Shown in pieces: positions 16,965-26,528 of a stretch of DNA of 64,000 bases (position 1 is its first letter; each line of letters opens with the position of its first letter). The notes below the pieces were generated by a model. That model ran no database searches. It was not told the DNA's origin and worked only from the letters and a program-made list of their open reading frames with translations. The stretch is from Pirellulales bacterium (GTDB taxonomy: Bacteria; Planctomycetota; Planctomycetia; Pirellulales; DATAWG01). The position numbers and the translations under genes are program-made. The stretch lies in contig DATAWG010000115.1 of assembly GCA_036267355.1 (NCBI GenBank), forward strand, positions 1 through 64,000. Reading direction: 5' to 3'.

Positions 16965-17055
16965 CGGCCGAAAAACAACTTCTCCACAGACCCTTCTCCT
17001 CTTGCGGGAGAGGGTAGGGTGAGGGGTTTGAAAAGCGGAAGTTATTTTTCGGCCG
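16965..17055. repeat. Family D MITE-like element, copy 2
   Basis: About 91 bp with near-perfect terminal inverted repeats, CGGCCGAAAAACAACTTC at the left and GAAGTTATTTTTCGGCCG at the right, surrounding a TTGCGGGAGAGGG-containing interior. It lies between the convergent genes ending at 16893 and 17061. Confidence 0.8.
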
Positions 17056-17060
17056 GGTGA

Positions 17061-17348
17061 CTATCCGCCGGGTTTTTTCATTGCCAGGCTGTGAAGGATC
17101 AATACCGAGCCCATCGACATCAGCGACCAACCGAGCCAACTTGGCGGGCGAACGACTTTGCGGGCCACAGAGCTATTGGTGGCGAAGAACGGGCTCGCGA
17201 CCGCGGCCGACGGTGCGTCTTGAAACCGGCTGGCTAGAAATTGCGTCGTCTTCGGGCTGAGCGTGGCCGATTCGAACGTGCGAAACTGCAACCCCAAGAG
17301 CAGCAGCACCACGCCGATCATCATGAACTGGTTGCGATTGAATTCCAT
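17061..17348 (-). CDS. small membrane protein, two predicted spans
   Basis: Protein of 95 aa with two hydrophobic helices: FMMIGVVLLLLGLQFRTF near the N-terminus and WLGWSLMSMGSVLILHSLAM near the C-terminus, joined by about 40 hydrophilic residues. This looks like a genuine small inner-membrane protein of unknown function. Its stop codon lies 6 bp from the end of a family D repeat. No neighbour suggests a role. Confidence 0.6.
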   Translation of the reverse strand: MEFNRNQFMMIGVVLLLLGLQFRTFESATLSPKTTQFLASRFQDAPSAAVASPFFATNSSVARKVVRPPSWLGWSLMSMGSVLILHSLAMKKPGG

Positions 17349-17762
17349 GGCAGCGAGCTTTCCGGTTCGCGTGAAAGAATCGGACAGGTTCTTTCACAGG
17401 GCCTTGCCGGTCCGTCGGCCTGAGAATCCCTCCTCCTCTGCATACCTTATCGAACCGGCCTGTCGAAAAAATTCAACATCGGGGCCTACTGCGCAGGCTA
17501 GCGCGGTTCTGCCGAACAAATGGCCCCACGCGCAAATCGCCTCACCGAGGCCTTTTCCGCGATCCCTTTCGCATTTCCAGCCGATCAAGGAAATTGGTCT
17601 GGATCGCCGCTCGCTTCGGCGCCAGCGGCGTTGTCGGGCCATTCCGGGGCACCGAAAAGCCTGGGCCTCGCCCCACCCCACGCAATGTTCAATGCGCCTC
17701 GACCGTGCGGCGATGCGCAGATTGTCTGGTGAAGGCGCGGGCGGGAGCAATTCGACTAAGGC

Positions 17763-17851
17763 TCGGCCGCAAAACAACTTCCGCTTTTTGAATCCGTCAC
17801 GCTGTCGTCTCCCGCAAGGGGACAGGGGTTGAGAAGTTATTTTCGGCCGAG
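17763..17851. repeat. Family D MITE-like element, copy 3 (rearranged interior)
   Basis: Shares both ends with the other copies (TCGGCCGCAAAACAACTTCC at the left, GAGAAGTTATTTTCGGCCGA at the right), but the interior is shorter and appears inverted relative to copies 1 and 2 (CTCCCGCAAGGGGACAGGGG). Confidence 0.7.
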
Positions 17852-17952
17852 CCTGGGCCCATTTCTATTTCCGCCACGAACTTCACAGCGGCGCTTTCGC
17901 GGTTCGCCGTGTACGGGCTTGGCGCGTGCTTACTCAGCGCGGCTCGCAGGTG

Positions 17953-17958
17953 TATAAT
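17953..17958 (+). promoter_or_regulatory. Possible -10 box upstream of ssrA (TATAAT)
   Basis: Perfect TATAAT with a poor TTACTC hexamer 17 bp upstream. It would give a precursor with about 115 nt ahead of the mature tmRNA 5' end at 18080, to be trimmed by RNase P. Confidence 0.4.
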
Positions 17959-18079
17959 GTCGGTGGAAGAAAGTTGAGCAGAATCGGCTGGAACGGATCC
18001 GCTGTCGTGGAGCCCGCAGAGCAAGGGGGATGTCTTCCTGCGGCGGCTGGCGGCGGGGCATGCTTCGGCCGATTGCCTT

Positions 18080-18441
18080 GGGGGCGAACTGGGTTCGACC
18101 GGATGGCTGAAGTGCAGGTGGCGTGTCGTGGTTGGTCAGTTGGCCACGTTAATAAGCTGACCAAATCCTTCATTTGCCGAAGGTAGCTTCGCGTTGGCTG
18201 CCTAGAGATAGACAGCCCCGACTGCGGGTCTTCGTCGGAGAGGCCCAAAAGTTCGGTCACCAATTCCGAATCGTCTCAGGTCATTGGCGGGCACGCCCGA
18301 GACTAAAAACTGTTCCTGCCTAGCTCAAAGGGCGCCCCGCCGGTTGGGGGCCTGCGAGCGAGAGCGTAAATGATCCGGCTACACACGTAGAAGCCTTCAC
18401 GGAAACATTGCGGGACGCGGGTTCGATTCCCGCCGCCTCCA
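18080..18441 (+). ncRNA. ssrA: transfer-messenger RNA (tmRNA)
   Basis: One-piece tmRNA of about 362 nt, which rescues stalled ribosomes and adds a degradation tag. The 5' end GGGGGCGAACTGGGTTCGAC and the 3' end GACGCGGGTTCGATTCCCGC plus CGCCTCC form the tRNA-like domain; GGGGGCG pairs with CGCCTCC (one G-U pair). CCA is not encoded. The tag frame is visible at 18176-18205: GCC GAA GGT AGC TTC GCG TTG GCT GCC TAG, giving AEGSFALAA with the expected ALAA end and an alanine resume codon. Downstream GC-rich stems match the pseudoknot region. Length and layout match the Escherichia coli RNA (363 nt). A terminator hairpin follows directly. Confidence 0.95.
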
Positions 18442-18446
18442 ATCGA

Positions 18447-18484
18447 GGCTGCTTGCGCGCGAATCGCAAGCAGCCTTGTTGATT
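18447..18484 (+). terminator. Intrinsic terminator of ssrA
   Basis: Perfect 11-bp stem GGCTGCTTGCG / CGCAAGCAGCC with a 7-nt loop, followed by TTGTTGATT. It starts 6 nt after the tmRNA 3' end. Confidence 0.8.
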
Positions 18485-19150
18485 AAAGTCATGGCGACAA
18501 GTGCCACACAAGAGACGCGAGTTGGTTTCCCGCCGCACGCGCAACAGCTTCCAGACATACTTCAATCGGATGACGGCGTATCCTTTTCAAACCATCGAGG
18601 TTTGCTAGACCGGGCCGCATTCGATAATCTTCGTGGAGGTGTTCATCGTAGGCGGCCTTGTCAATTGCAAGCCGGGGCAACCCCGATCGATTCCGGCGAT
18701 CCCCCGCCGGACCGGCCATCCGAGCACCGCGATTTCGGCATCCTCGCGCTGTGCAGACCGGGCATCAAGCGCGACGAGTTGCTGCACGGAGCGAGCATGT
18801 TTGGCGGAATCTTATCAAGACGATGCCCGCCATCCCCAGGCCTCGACTTGCTGCGCGAGTTGACCGGCAGGATCCCGATGAGCAGCGATTGGTAAAGATC
18901 GTCGCACCTCTGCTGCGTTATCTGCCGAGTGCCGCGCCCAACACGGCTGTCTGTAGAAGTCAGACACTCTATTACATAACCCACTTGGGGCGCAATAAAC
19001 GCCAAAATCGTGGGCTCGTGATGGCATGGATTTCGTGAGGGGGGTACAATCGCGCCAGGTTTTCTACGGAGCAGTTCTGACCCCTTTTTCTCGGGGACGG
19101 AGTCTCTATTTCTTCTTTTTATGGAAAAGCTCCAGAGGATTCTCTCACAT
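18485..19150. other. Intergenic region downstream of ssrA, no gene recognised
   Basis: About 670 bp between the ssrA terminator and the gene ending at 19151. Several overlapping open frames of 60-169 codons exist on both strands, but none has a recognisable motif or convincing composition. The 3' end of ssrA is a common integration site, so this may be a decayed insertion; I found no integrase fragment and no duplicate of the ssrA 3' end here. Confidence 0.4.
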
Positions 19151-20005
19151 CTATGGTTCTTTTCGTTCACCGGCCGGGTTTGAGTTGCCGTTTTCTTCCC
19201 CTACTTTGTTCTTCTTGAATGTGCCGGTGAATTGGAAGCCGAGATAGCTCATGAATTCCGGAGCGCCGGTCTCGCGGTCGCGGCAGCTTCGGCCGGCTGA
19301 TCCGATCAGCGCCACGTTTTCGCTGAACTTGTAACCGAAACCGACGTTGAAAAACGGATCGTCTGGCAGGCCGTGTTCGGGGAACGTGAAATCGGCGAAT
19401 TCCGCCATTAGCGAGAATTTTTTCGTTGCATCGTATTCGGCCGCGATGCCGCTGAAAAAGCTGCTATAGCGCGAGCCGCTCAAGCTCAGGTAATATTGTG
19501 CTTCGCCGTAGACATAGAGCTTCTTGTCGAAGAAATGTTTGCCGAATTCGAGCGGCAGAAGAAGCTCCGTCAGCCCGCCACCGACGCCGGTCGCTTTATT
19601 GCCGGTGGGAATCAGCACCTGGGGAAATGTCGAGATGCTTATGCCGTAATCTTTTTCGTCGATGAAGCGATCTTTGTAGCCAAGTTCGAGGTCGCCGAAA
19701 CCGGCGGTGGGCTCGCCCCCATTTTCGGAGCTGACATAGTTTATGAGCGGAAATTCGGCAGTGAATTGATTGTGGTCGTTCGTGCCGTAGTTGAGATCAA
19801 GAAACGGCGCGGCCTGGATCAGTACATCCCGAGTTTTTGTTACGTCGTCGGAAACGTCGAATTCATAGCCATTGGCGCCGGGCGTGTCGGGATCATTGGT
19901 CACCAGTGGCGGCCCGGCAAGCGTCGGCGTCGCTCGCAAGAGCACCGCTGCGGCCAAAAGGCCGGAAAACATTACACGAAGGTTCCGCATCTTTTGCACA
20001 TCCAT
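19151..20005 (-). CDS. outer-membrane beta-barrel-like exported protein
   Basis: Protein of 284 aa with a signal peptide (RNLRVMFSGLLAAAVLLRATPTLAGPP); a start at the fifth-next codon, ATG at 19990, is equally possible. The mature part starts PPLVTNDPDTPGANGYEFDV and continues with alternating aromatic/hydrophobic strands (FTAEFPLINYV, GFGDLELGYKDRF, LYVYGEAQYYLSL, FFNVGFGYKFSENVALIGSAG). This pattern resembles barrel proteins related to the MetA-pathway-of-phenol-degradation family. It ends with a hydrophilic tail. Probably an outer-membrane channel or structural protein; the substrate is unknown. No operon partner is apparent. Confidence 0.75.
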   Translation of the reverse strand: MDVQKMRNLRVMFSGLLAAAVLLRATPTLAGPPLVTNDPDTPGANGYEFDVSDDVTKTRDVLIQAAPFLDLNYGTNDHNQFTAEFPLINYVSSENGGEPTAGFGDLELGYKDRFIDEKDYGISISTFPQVLIPTGNKATGVGGGLTELLLPLEFGKHFFDKKLYVYGEAQYYLSLSGSRYSSFFSGIAAEYDATKKFSLMAEFADFTFPEHGLPDDPFFNVGFGYKFSENVALIGSAGRSCRDRETGAPEFMSYLGFQFTGTFKKNKVGEENGNSNPAGERKEP

Positions 20006-20125
20006 GCGGCGTTACCGGTTGCGGGGGGTTGGCCGAAGAGTTGGCGAGCATCCATGCGCCCAACGACGGGCCTATCGGCTAGTTTCGACCAATTTTGCTC
20101 GATCGGGCAAACCGATTTTGCAAGT

Positions 20126-20649
20126 TTATTGGCCTGCTGGGTGAGCGGTTTGGATCAGGCAAGATTTGCCGGCATAAGCCCGGGCGATGGCCGCGAGTTC
20201 GCCGGCCCGTTTGCTGCGGCCGTAGATCGACGCAGGAGCAGCCGGGTCTTCCTCGACTTTCGGCCGCCCAGCGATGGCCGGCCCGGCAGCGGCCAACCAG
20301 GAAATCAGCACGATGACCAGCGGCGTCGGCGCCGATCGACAGGCATCGAGCACATTCGTCAAACCCGTCTCATTGACGGCAAAGAACTCCGCTTCGCTTC
20401 ACGGCCGCGTCAGCCCGGCAACATGGTAGACGATGTCGGCCCCGGTCACGGCCGGCCCGAGGCTTTCCGGCGCGATGACATCCCCTTTGACGACGCGAGC
20501 GCCCAGCTTTCGCAACTGCTCGCAGCGCGATCCGCGACGGGCCAGGCACGTTACCTCCTCGCCTGCCGCGACGAGTGCCGGGCCAATCGGCCGCCGATGT
20601 ATCCAGTGGCGCCGGTGACGAAAATCCAGGGATTCTTGTGATCTTTCAC
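20126..20649 (-). pseudogene. decayed NAD-dependent epimerase
   Basis: Remnant of an extended-SDR epimerase. It opens at a possible GTG (20649) with KDHKNPWIFVTGATGYIGGR, the Rossmann motif. The frame then breaks: near 20587 GGCCCGGCAC would need one more G to continue into ALVAAGEEVTCLARRGSRCE. The second frame runs through GARVVKGDVIAPESLG and DIVYHVAGLTRP, then meets an in-frame TGA at 20399-20401, after which homology resumes in the same frame (EFFAVNETGLTNVLDACRSA, SIYGRSKRAGELAA with the YxxxK site). The C-terminal half is missing. One frameshift, one nonsense codon and a truncation make loss of function likely. Confidence 0.82.
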
Positions 20650-20846
20650 GGTCGATTTCGGAGGCGATGGCGCCGAGGTCCGCGAGTCGACGTTCGTCCC
20701 CGGGAATTTCGCCGCGATAGTTGAGCCACCGCTCGCCAGTGAGTATTCTATGTTCAGTGATCGCCCGGTCGAATCTTTTCCCGCCGAAATACCTCGGTCG
20801 ATCGCCGATTCTTCCGCCCACCATTCCCGCCTCAGGAATCCATTCC

Positions 20847-22181
20847 ATGCACCGCATCGTCCGCTGCGCCGGCCTCTGCGTCGCCGCACTTTGTCTCACA
20901 GCACTTTTTCTCAATGCTCGATCGGCCGTGGCCGAAAGCGGCAATTTCGAAGTCACGGTCGAAGCCGGAAAACTCGACCGGGCCAATACGCCGGTCTCGG
21001 TCGATGTCGAAGTTCCGGCGGCGCTCGCGAACGCTTCGGTTCAACTACACGACGCCGACGGGCATGCGATTGCCGGCCAATTGACGCCGCCCGGCTTGAA
21101 CGATTCCGATGCACCGCCGCCGCCGGCGGCTGCCACCTTGCCGCGCGAATTGCATTTCATCCTGCCGAAGCTCGCCGCCGGCGCCACGCTGCAATTGAAA
21201 GGCACGCTCGCCACCGATCTGCCCGACGCGACCAAACGGACGGCCGAATTCCATTGGCAAGACGTTCCGAAGGATCACATCCGGCTGAGCTTCGGCAGCC
21301 GGCCTGTCATGGACTACATCGATGCGCCCTACGACAATTCCGACAAGTCGACGCGGGAAAAGACGTTTAAAGTCTATGACCATCTCTTTGATCCGGAAGA
21401 CGGCAAGCGGCTTGTAACCAAAGGCCCCGGCGGGCTGTACACGCACCATCGCGGGCTTTTCTACGGCTTTCAGCGCGTTAGCTACGGTCCTAAGAACGCC
21501 ACGAAAGTGAACATCTGGGAATGTCCCAATGCCCACCAGTCGCATGAAGGCGTGTTGTCGAGCGAGGCGGGGCGGGTGCTGGCGCGGCATCTGCTGGCCA
21601 TCGCTTGGCATGGGCCGGAGAAGGCCACCGGACCAGCCGGACCCGTGTTCGCGCGCGAGAAACGGGAGATGACGGTTTACGACGTGCCCGGTGGGACGAT
21701 GATCGATTTCGTGTCGCTTTTGCGGACGACCGATCTCGGCCCGATCCGCCTCGACGGCGACCCGCAACATGCCGGCTTTCAGTTCCGAGCCTCGCAAGAA
21801 GTGGCCGACAAAACGCATGGCCAGACGATTTACATCCGGCCCGACGGCATCGGCCAGCCCGGCGAGACGCGCAATTGGGATGCCAAGGGGCGCGATGCGC
21901 GGTGCGTGAATTTGCCTTGGAAGGGAATGAGCTTCGTGCTCGGCGACCAGCGCTATACGGCGGCGCTTTTGGACCGGCCCGACAATCCCAAAGAAGCCCG
22001 CTACAGCGAGCGCGACTACGGTCGCTTCGGCTCGTATTTCGAATACGATTTGAAGGACGATCATCCGCTGCTGATCCACTATCGATTCTGGCTTCAGCGC
22101 GGCGAACCGGCGCAAAAGCAAATCGCCTCGATGGACGACGACTTCGTAGAACCGGTCAAAGCGACTGTAAAGATGCTGTAG
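20847..22181 (+). CDS. DUF6807 (PmoA-like) secreted protein
   Basis: Protein of 444 aa starting at MHRIVRCAGLC with a signal peptide (CVAALCLTALFLNARSAVA). The family is often annotated as methane-oxygenase PmoA-like or DUF6807, but it is not a methane monooxygenase subunit. Recognisable segments include RPVMDYIDAPYDN, YTHHRGLFYGF, NIWECPNAHQSHEG, GTMIDFVSLLRTTDLGPIRLDGDPQHAGFQFRA and CVNLPWKGMSFVLGDQRYTAALLDRPDNP. Many conserved His/Asp/Trp residues suggest a carbohydrate-related enzyme fold. It is followed on the same strand, after 236 bp, by a DUF1080 gene; both families occur in planctomycete polysaccharide-processing contexts, so a shared pathway is plausible. Confidence 0.88.
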   Translation: MHRIVRCAGLCVAALCLTALFLNARSAVAESGNFEVTVEAGKLDRANTPVSVDVEVPAALANASVQLHDADGHAIAGQLTPPGLNDSDAPPPPAAATLPRELHFILPKLAAGATLQLKGTLATDLPDATKRTAEFHWQDVPKDHIRLSFGSRPVMDYIDAPYDNSDKSTREKTFKVYDHLFDPEDGKRLVTKGPGGLYTHHRGLFYGFQRVSYGPKNATKVNIWECPNAHQSHEGVLSSEAGRVLARHLLAIAWHGPEKATGPAGPVFAREKREMTVYDVPGGTMIDFVSLLRTTDLGPIRLDGDPQHAGFQFRASQEVADKTHGQTIYIRPDGIGQPGETRNWDAKGRDARCVNLPWKGMSFVLGDQRYTAALLDRPDNPKEARYSERDYGRFGSYFEYDLKDDHPLLIHYRFWLQRGEPAQKQIASMDDDFVEPVKATVKML

Positions 22182-22187
22182 CTGATT

Positions 22188-22275
22188 GTAGCAGGCACAC
22201 TCCGTGTGCCGTCGGCGCAACGCGGGGGTGCCTGCGCGCAGTGCAGGGCAGATGGCACACGGAGTGCCTGCTACA
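22188..22275. repeat. Family C REP-like inverted pair 1
   Basis: Left arm 22188-22216 contains GGCACACTCCGTGTGCC; right arm 22254-22274 is its inverse with a shortened stem (GGCACACGGAGTGCC). Arms are separated by about 37 bp. The pair lies between the DUF6807 and DUF1080 genes. Confidence 0.85.
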
Positions 22276-22417
22276 TTGGTCGCGGCTCCGCCGCGATGTG
22301 GTGCCCCGGAGCCCGCAGCCCAGGCACGGACGAAATCGCTGGTAAAGGCAGCGGCACACAATTCATCACACCCATAATGCCCACGATCGACGAACTTTTC
22401 TTCGAAGGACAACCATC

Positions 22418-23173
22418 ATGAAGCGATGTTTCTGGCCGATGTTGGCGGCGATTGCGGTTGCCGGTTTGTTTGCGGCCGGTTCGCCGGTGCGTGCCGCGGA
22501 ATCCGAAGCGCCGCGCGAATCGGCGTGGAACATGGATTCGCCCGACAACACGCCGCCGCCCGGCTTCATCGCGCTATTCGACGGCAAAGATCTGAGGAAT
22601 TGGAAAGGCTTGGTTTCGCCGTCGGGCGGGCCGCCGGCGCGGGCAAAGATGTCGCCGGAGCAGCTTGCTAAAGCCCAGAAAAAGGCCGATCAGCAGATGC
22701 GCGATCATTGGAAAGTGATCGATGGCGTGTTGCACTACGACGGCAAAGGGCAAAGCCTCTGCTCGGCAAAAGACTACGCCGACATCGAACTCTGGGTCGA
22801 TTGGAAAATTACCCCGAACGGCGATAGCGGCATCTATCTCCGCGGCAGCCCGCAGGTGCAGATCTGGGACCCCTTCCACACGAAGATCGCCGCCGCCGGC
22901 TCGGGCGGGCTCTACAACAACCAGAAATATCCACACGATCCGCTGGAAAAAGTCGACCGGCCCATCGGCCAGTGGAACCGCTTCTTCATCCGCATGGTCG
23001 GCCCGAACGTCAGCGTTTATTTCAATGGCAAGCTCGTGGTCGACAACGTGGTGCTGGAAAACTATTGGGAGCGCAACAAACCGATTTATCCGAAGGGCCA
23101 AATCGAGCTGCAGCACCACAACAGCGAACTGTTCTATAAGAACATCTATCTTCGCGAGCTGAAAACAGAATGA
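22418..23173 (+). CDS. DUF1080 secreted protein (3-keto-disaccharide hydrolase family)
   Basis: Protein of 251 aa with a signal peptide (MKRCFWPMLAAIAVAGLFAAGSPVRA). The DUF1080 lectin-like jelly roll starts at GFIALFDGKDLRNWKG and continues through HWKVIDGVLHYDGKGQSLCS, DIELWVDWKITPNGDSGIYLRG, the PIGQWNRFFIRMVG strand and GQIELQHHNSELFYKNIYLREL. The family is annotated as 3-keto-disaccharide hydrolase; activity on a specific sugar cannot be read from sequence. Exported. It follows the DUF6807 gene on the same strand, separated by a REP-like pair that may attenuate or stabilise the shared message. Confidence 0.93.
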   Translation: MKRCFWPMLAAIAVAGLFAAGSPVRAAESEAPRESAWNMDSPDNTPPPGFIALFDGKDLRNWKGLVSPSGGPPARAKMSPEQLAKAQKKADQQMRDHWKVIDGVLHYDGKGQSLCSAKDYADIELWVDWKITPNGDSGIYLRGSPQVQIWDPFHTKIAAAGSGGLYNNQKYPHDPLEKVDRPIGQWNRFFIRMVGPNVSVYFNGKLVVDNVVLENYWERNKPIYPKGQIELQHHNSELFYKNIYLRELKTE

Positions 23174-23230
23174 GCCGCGGCGGCCTTCGCGGCGCAGAAC
23201 ACACTAACGCGATGCGTTCGCGAGGGACAC

Positions 23231-26101
23231 CTACTTCACGACAAAACTCACCATGCGGCTGGGGATCACGACGACTTTAACCACGGTTTTGCCGTCTAGT
23301 TGCTCTGCGATCTTCGCGTCGGCGCGAGCGAGCGCTTCCAAGGCCGCGGAATCGCTTCCTGTCGGGGCCTGGATCCGCGCGCGCACCTTGCCGTTGATCT
23401 GCACCGGAAGCTCGATCGTGTCTTCCCGCAGCCAGTCTGCATCGGCCGCCGGCCAAGGCTCGTAGGCCAACGACTTCTTGTGGTCCAACAGTTCCCAAAG
23501 CTCCTCCGCCAAATGCGGCGCGAACGGCGACAGCAATAGCACGAACGATTCCATAATCTCGCGCGGCCGGACGTCGGCCTTGGTAAAAAAATTGGTGAAC
23601 TCCATCATCCGCGCGATGGCCGTGTTGAAATCGAGCCGCTCGATGTCGCGCGTCACCGCGGCGATCGTCTTGTGCAGCAAGCGATTCTGCTCCGGCGTAG
23701 CCGCGATTGGCTGCACGGCCGGATTCAGTTCAAGCGATTCGCTTCGCTCGGCCACGATCATCCGCCACACGCGGTCCAAGAAACCGCGCACGCCGTTCAC
23801 GCCCGTCATGCTCCAAGGCTTTGTCGCTTCGAGCGGGCCCATGAACATCTCATACAGCCGCAGCGAATCCGCGCCATATTCTTTCACCACGCGATCGGGA
23901 TTCACCACATTCCCGCGGCTCTTCGACATCTTGTATGCCCGGCTATCGACTCGGATCGACGGATCGGCCGTGAGCACGAAAAACTCGCCTTGCTTCTCGA
24001 CCACCGATGCCTCGACGCGCACCGGCTTGGCCGGCCGGCCGCTTTTGCGCTCGACCGGCTTGTTGTCGGCATCGAGCCGCACGTCGGCCGCGCTCAGCCA
24101 GCCCCCTTCTTCTTTCCGATAACCGGTGAATTCCATCTCGCCAAGAATCATGCCTTGATTCACCAGCTTGCGAAACGGCTCCGGCATGCTCACATGCCCG
24201 CGATCGAAAAGCACTTTGTGCCAGAAACGAGCATAGAGCAGATGGAGGACGGCGTGCTCGGCGCCGCCGATATACAAATCGACGGGCATCCATGCGCGCT
24301 CGAGCTGCGGATCGACCAGTGCCCGGTCGTTGCGGTTGTCGATGAACCGCAGATAGTACCAGCAGGAGCCGGCCCATTGCGGCATCGTGTTCGTTTCGCG
24401 CTTGTAGCGGCGGCCGTCGCGAGTGACATAGAGCCAATCGGGCGGCGCTTTTTCCAGCGGCGGTTCGGGGCGGCCGATCGGTTTGAAGTCGGCCAATTCC
24501 GGCAGATTCACCGGCAGTTCGCCGGCTGGCACGGTGATCCGCCGGCCCGTCGGTTTGCCGGCGGCATCCACTTCGTGCAGGATCGGAAACGGCTCGCCCC
24601 AAAACCGCTGCCGGCTGAAGAGCCAATCGCGCAGCTTCGTGTTGACCGCGACGCGACCGAGGCCGCCGCGGGCCAGATTGGCGGCGATCTTCTCCTTGAC
24701 CTCCGCCGTCGACAGCCCGTCGTAGGCGCCGGAATTGATTGCGGCACCTTCGCCGACGAAAGCGGATTGGAGACTGGCGATTTCTTCGTGGATCGCCGGA
24801 AGAGGCGTCAACGGTGCGACCACTTGCACGATGGGCAATCCGAATGTTTTCGCGAATTCGAAATCGCGCTCGTCGTGGGCCGGAACGGCCATGATCGCGC
24901 CGGTGCCGTAACTGGCCAGCACATAATCGGCGATCCAGATCGGCACGGGCTGAGCGTCGACGGGATTGATGGCATACGATCCGGAAAAAACGCCGGTCTT
25001 TGTTTTGGCAAGTTCGGTGCGATCGAGATCGCTTTTGGTGGCCGCCTTATCGACGTAGGCTTTCACGGCCTCGGCATTTTCCGGCCCCGTAAGCCGGGCC
25101 ACGAGCGGATGCTCCGGCGCGATGACCATGTAGGTGGCGCCAAAAAGCGTGTCGGGCCGAGTGGTGAAAATTCGCAGCACATCAACCGGCGGCTTGGCCG
25201 GGTAATCGCTCTTTCCCCGGGCTGATTTCCAAGATTCAAAATCGGCGACGGCCGGTTTGCCGTCGCGATTCCGCGATTCGCCGACGAAGAAATCCACTTC
25301 CGCTCCCGTGCTGCGGCCGATCCAATCGCGCTGCAATTTTTTGATGCTCGCCGGCCAATCGACCAGTTCCAGATCGTGCTCGAGCCTGTCGGCATAGGCC
25401 GTGATTCGCAGCATCCATTGCCGCAACGGAAGCCGAACGACCGGATGCCCGCCGACTTCGCTCAGGCCTCCGACAACTTCTTCGTTGGCCAAAACGGTGC
25501 CGAGCGCGGGACACCAATTCACGGGCGCTTCGTGCTCGTAGGCCAACCGATGTTCATCTTGATAGCGGGCAATCACGTCGTCCCCCGCGGCGGCGATTTC
25601 CGCCGGGACCGGCAACTCGCGGATCGGCCGCCCTTTTTGTGCGGCCGAGTCGAACCATGTGTCGTAGAGTTCCAGAAAAATCCACTGCGTCCAGCGGAAA
25701 TAGTCGGGATCGGTCGTGGCCAGTTCGCGTTGCCAATCGTAGCTGAAGCCGAGCGACTTCAGTTGCCGGCGGAAGTTGGCGATATTCCGCTCGGTGCCGA
25801 TGCGCGGCGGCGTGCCGGTTTTGATGGCATGTTCCTCGGCCGGCAGTCCGAAGGCGTCGAAGCCCATCGGATGCAGCACCGCTTTGCCGCGCATGCGTTC
25901 GAAGCGGCAGACGATGTCCGTGGCAGTGTATCCCTCGGGATGGCCGACGTGCAGGCCATCGCCGCTGGGATAGGGGAACATGTCGAGCACGTAGAGCTTC
26001 GCCGCACGGGCGCCCGGCAGCCGTGGGGCGGCAAACGTCTGCTCGGCCTCCCAGCGGGCTTGCCATTTCGGTTCCACCAGCGCGGGGTTGTAGCGGGGCA
26101 T
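23231..26101 (-). CDS. leuS: leucyl-tRNA synthetase
   Basis: Class I aminoacyl-tRNA synthetase charging tRNA-Leu, about 956 aa. The start at [14 protein letters not shown] is preferred because it matches family N-termini; a frame opening nine codons upstream adds nothing typical. The HIGH motif is HVGH at residues 51-54 ([17 protein letters not shown]). The class signature continues with [18 protein letters not shown]. The editing domain includes [12 protein letters not shown] and [12 protein letters not shown], and the KMSKS loop reads [14 protein letters not shown] near residue 720. The C-terminus holds the anticodon-binding domain and [12 protein letters not shown]. It converges with the DUF1080 gene and appears monocistronic. 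Confidence 0.98.
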   Translation of the reverse strand: MPRYNPALVEPKWQARWEAEQTFAAPRLPGARAAKLYVLDMFPYPSGDGLHVGHPEGYTATDIVCRFERMRGKAVLHPMGFDAFGLPAEEHAIKTGTPPRIGTERNIANFRRQLKSLGFSYDWQRELATTDPDYFRWTQWIFLELYDTWFDSAAQKGRPIRELPVPAEIAAAGDDVIARYQDEHRLAYEHEAPVNWCPALGTVLANEEVVGGLSEVGGHPVVRLPLRQWMLRITAYADRLEHDLELVDWPASIKKLQRDWIGRSTGAEVDFFVGESRNRDGKPAVADFESWKSARGKSDYPAKPPVDVLRIFTTRPDTLFGATYMVIAPEHPLVARLTGPENAEAVKAYVDKAATKSDLDRTELAKTKTGVFSGSYAINPVDAQPVPIWIADYVLASYGTGAIMAVPAHDERDFEFAKTFGLPIVQVVAPLTPLPAIHEEIASLQSAFVGEGAAINSGAYDGLSTAEVKEKIAANLARGGLGRVAVNTKLRDWLFSRQRFWGEPFPILHEVDAAGKPTGRRITVPAGELPVNLPELADFKPIGRPEPPLEKAPPDWLYVTRDGRRYKRETNTMPQWAGSCWYYLRFIDNRNDRALVDPQLERAWMPVDLYIGGAEHAVLHLLYARFWHKVLFDRGHVSMPEPFRKLVNQGMILGEMEFTGYRKEEGGWLSAADVRLDADNKPVERKSGRPAKPVRVEASVVEKQGEFFVLTADPSIRVDSRAYKMSKSRGNVVNPDRVVKEYGADSLRLYEMFMGPLEATKPWSMTGVNGVRGFLDRVWRMIVAERSESLELNPAVQPIAATPEQNRLLHKTIAAVTRDIERLDFNTAIARMMEFTNFFTKADVRPREIMESFVLLLSPFAPHLAEELWELLDHKKSLAYEPWPAADADWLREDTIELPVQINGKVRARIQAPTGSDSAALEALARADAKIAEQLDGKTVVKVVVIPSRMVSFVVK

Positions 26102-26287
26102 AGATTGCTCGGCGACCCTCGAAGCCAAACGGCCGGGATCGAACGTCGAAAGGTGCTTGAATCTCAGGGCGCGACGCGGCGACAGGCAGCGGCGATTTTA
26201 GCGATTCGTCCCTCCCGCCGCAAACGCCGTAAAACTGGTACGCATGCCATGCCGAAGAATCTCAGGCAGGCAACGCGGAAGAATTTC

Positions 26288-26440
26288 ACGCGGAGACGCG
26301 GAGACGCGGAGGAGACGGTAGCGAAGCGGATTTTGGAGTTCGGAAGAGGATGAAAACATAAAAGTCAGTTTGCCACTACATACCGAACCACTTCCTTCCC
26401 TTCTCCTTTTCTCCGCGCCTCCGCGCCTCCGCGTGAGATT
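26288..26440. repeat. Family E inverted pair (GACGCGGA motif)
   Basis: Left arm 26288-26314 is ACGCGGAGACGCGGAGACGC followed by GGAGGA; right arm 26410-26440 is the approximate inverse (CTCCGCGCCTCCGCGCCTCC). They bracket about 95 bp in the 415-bp gap between leuS and the acyl ligase. The gap otherwise shows no gene. Confidence 0.7.
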
Positions 26441-26528
26441 CCTCGTCCGCGACTCCGAGCGAGCATTCCTCGTTTCAAGCTCCGTGATCCTCTGGCCCAA
26501 TTCGTGGCGCGCGAGTATGTTTGCAGTC

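Larger units (their letters stand above)
17349..18079. other. Intergenic region upstream of ssrA
   Basis: About 730 bp without a convincing protein gene. It contains a family D element (17763-17851) and the likely ssrA promoter. One open frame across 17394-17777 on the minus strand is Arg/Gly-rich and is not supported. Confidence 0.5.

Noticed and set aside
17394-17777. 127-codon minus-strand frame upstream of ssrA
   Set aside because: Arg/Gly-rich, partly inside a family D repeat, no motif.
18485-19170. Integrase or recombinase remnant after ssrA
   Set aside because: Searched by eye in all frames for tyrosine- or serine-recombinase motifs; none found.
20847-22181. Particulate methane monooxygenase subunit
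   Set aside because: The PmoA-like label is a family name; the protein is soluble and exported with no multi-span membrane region.
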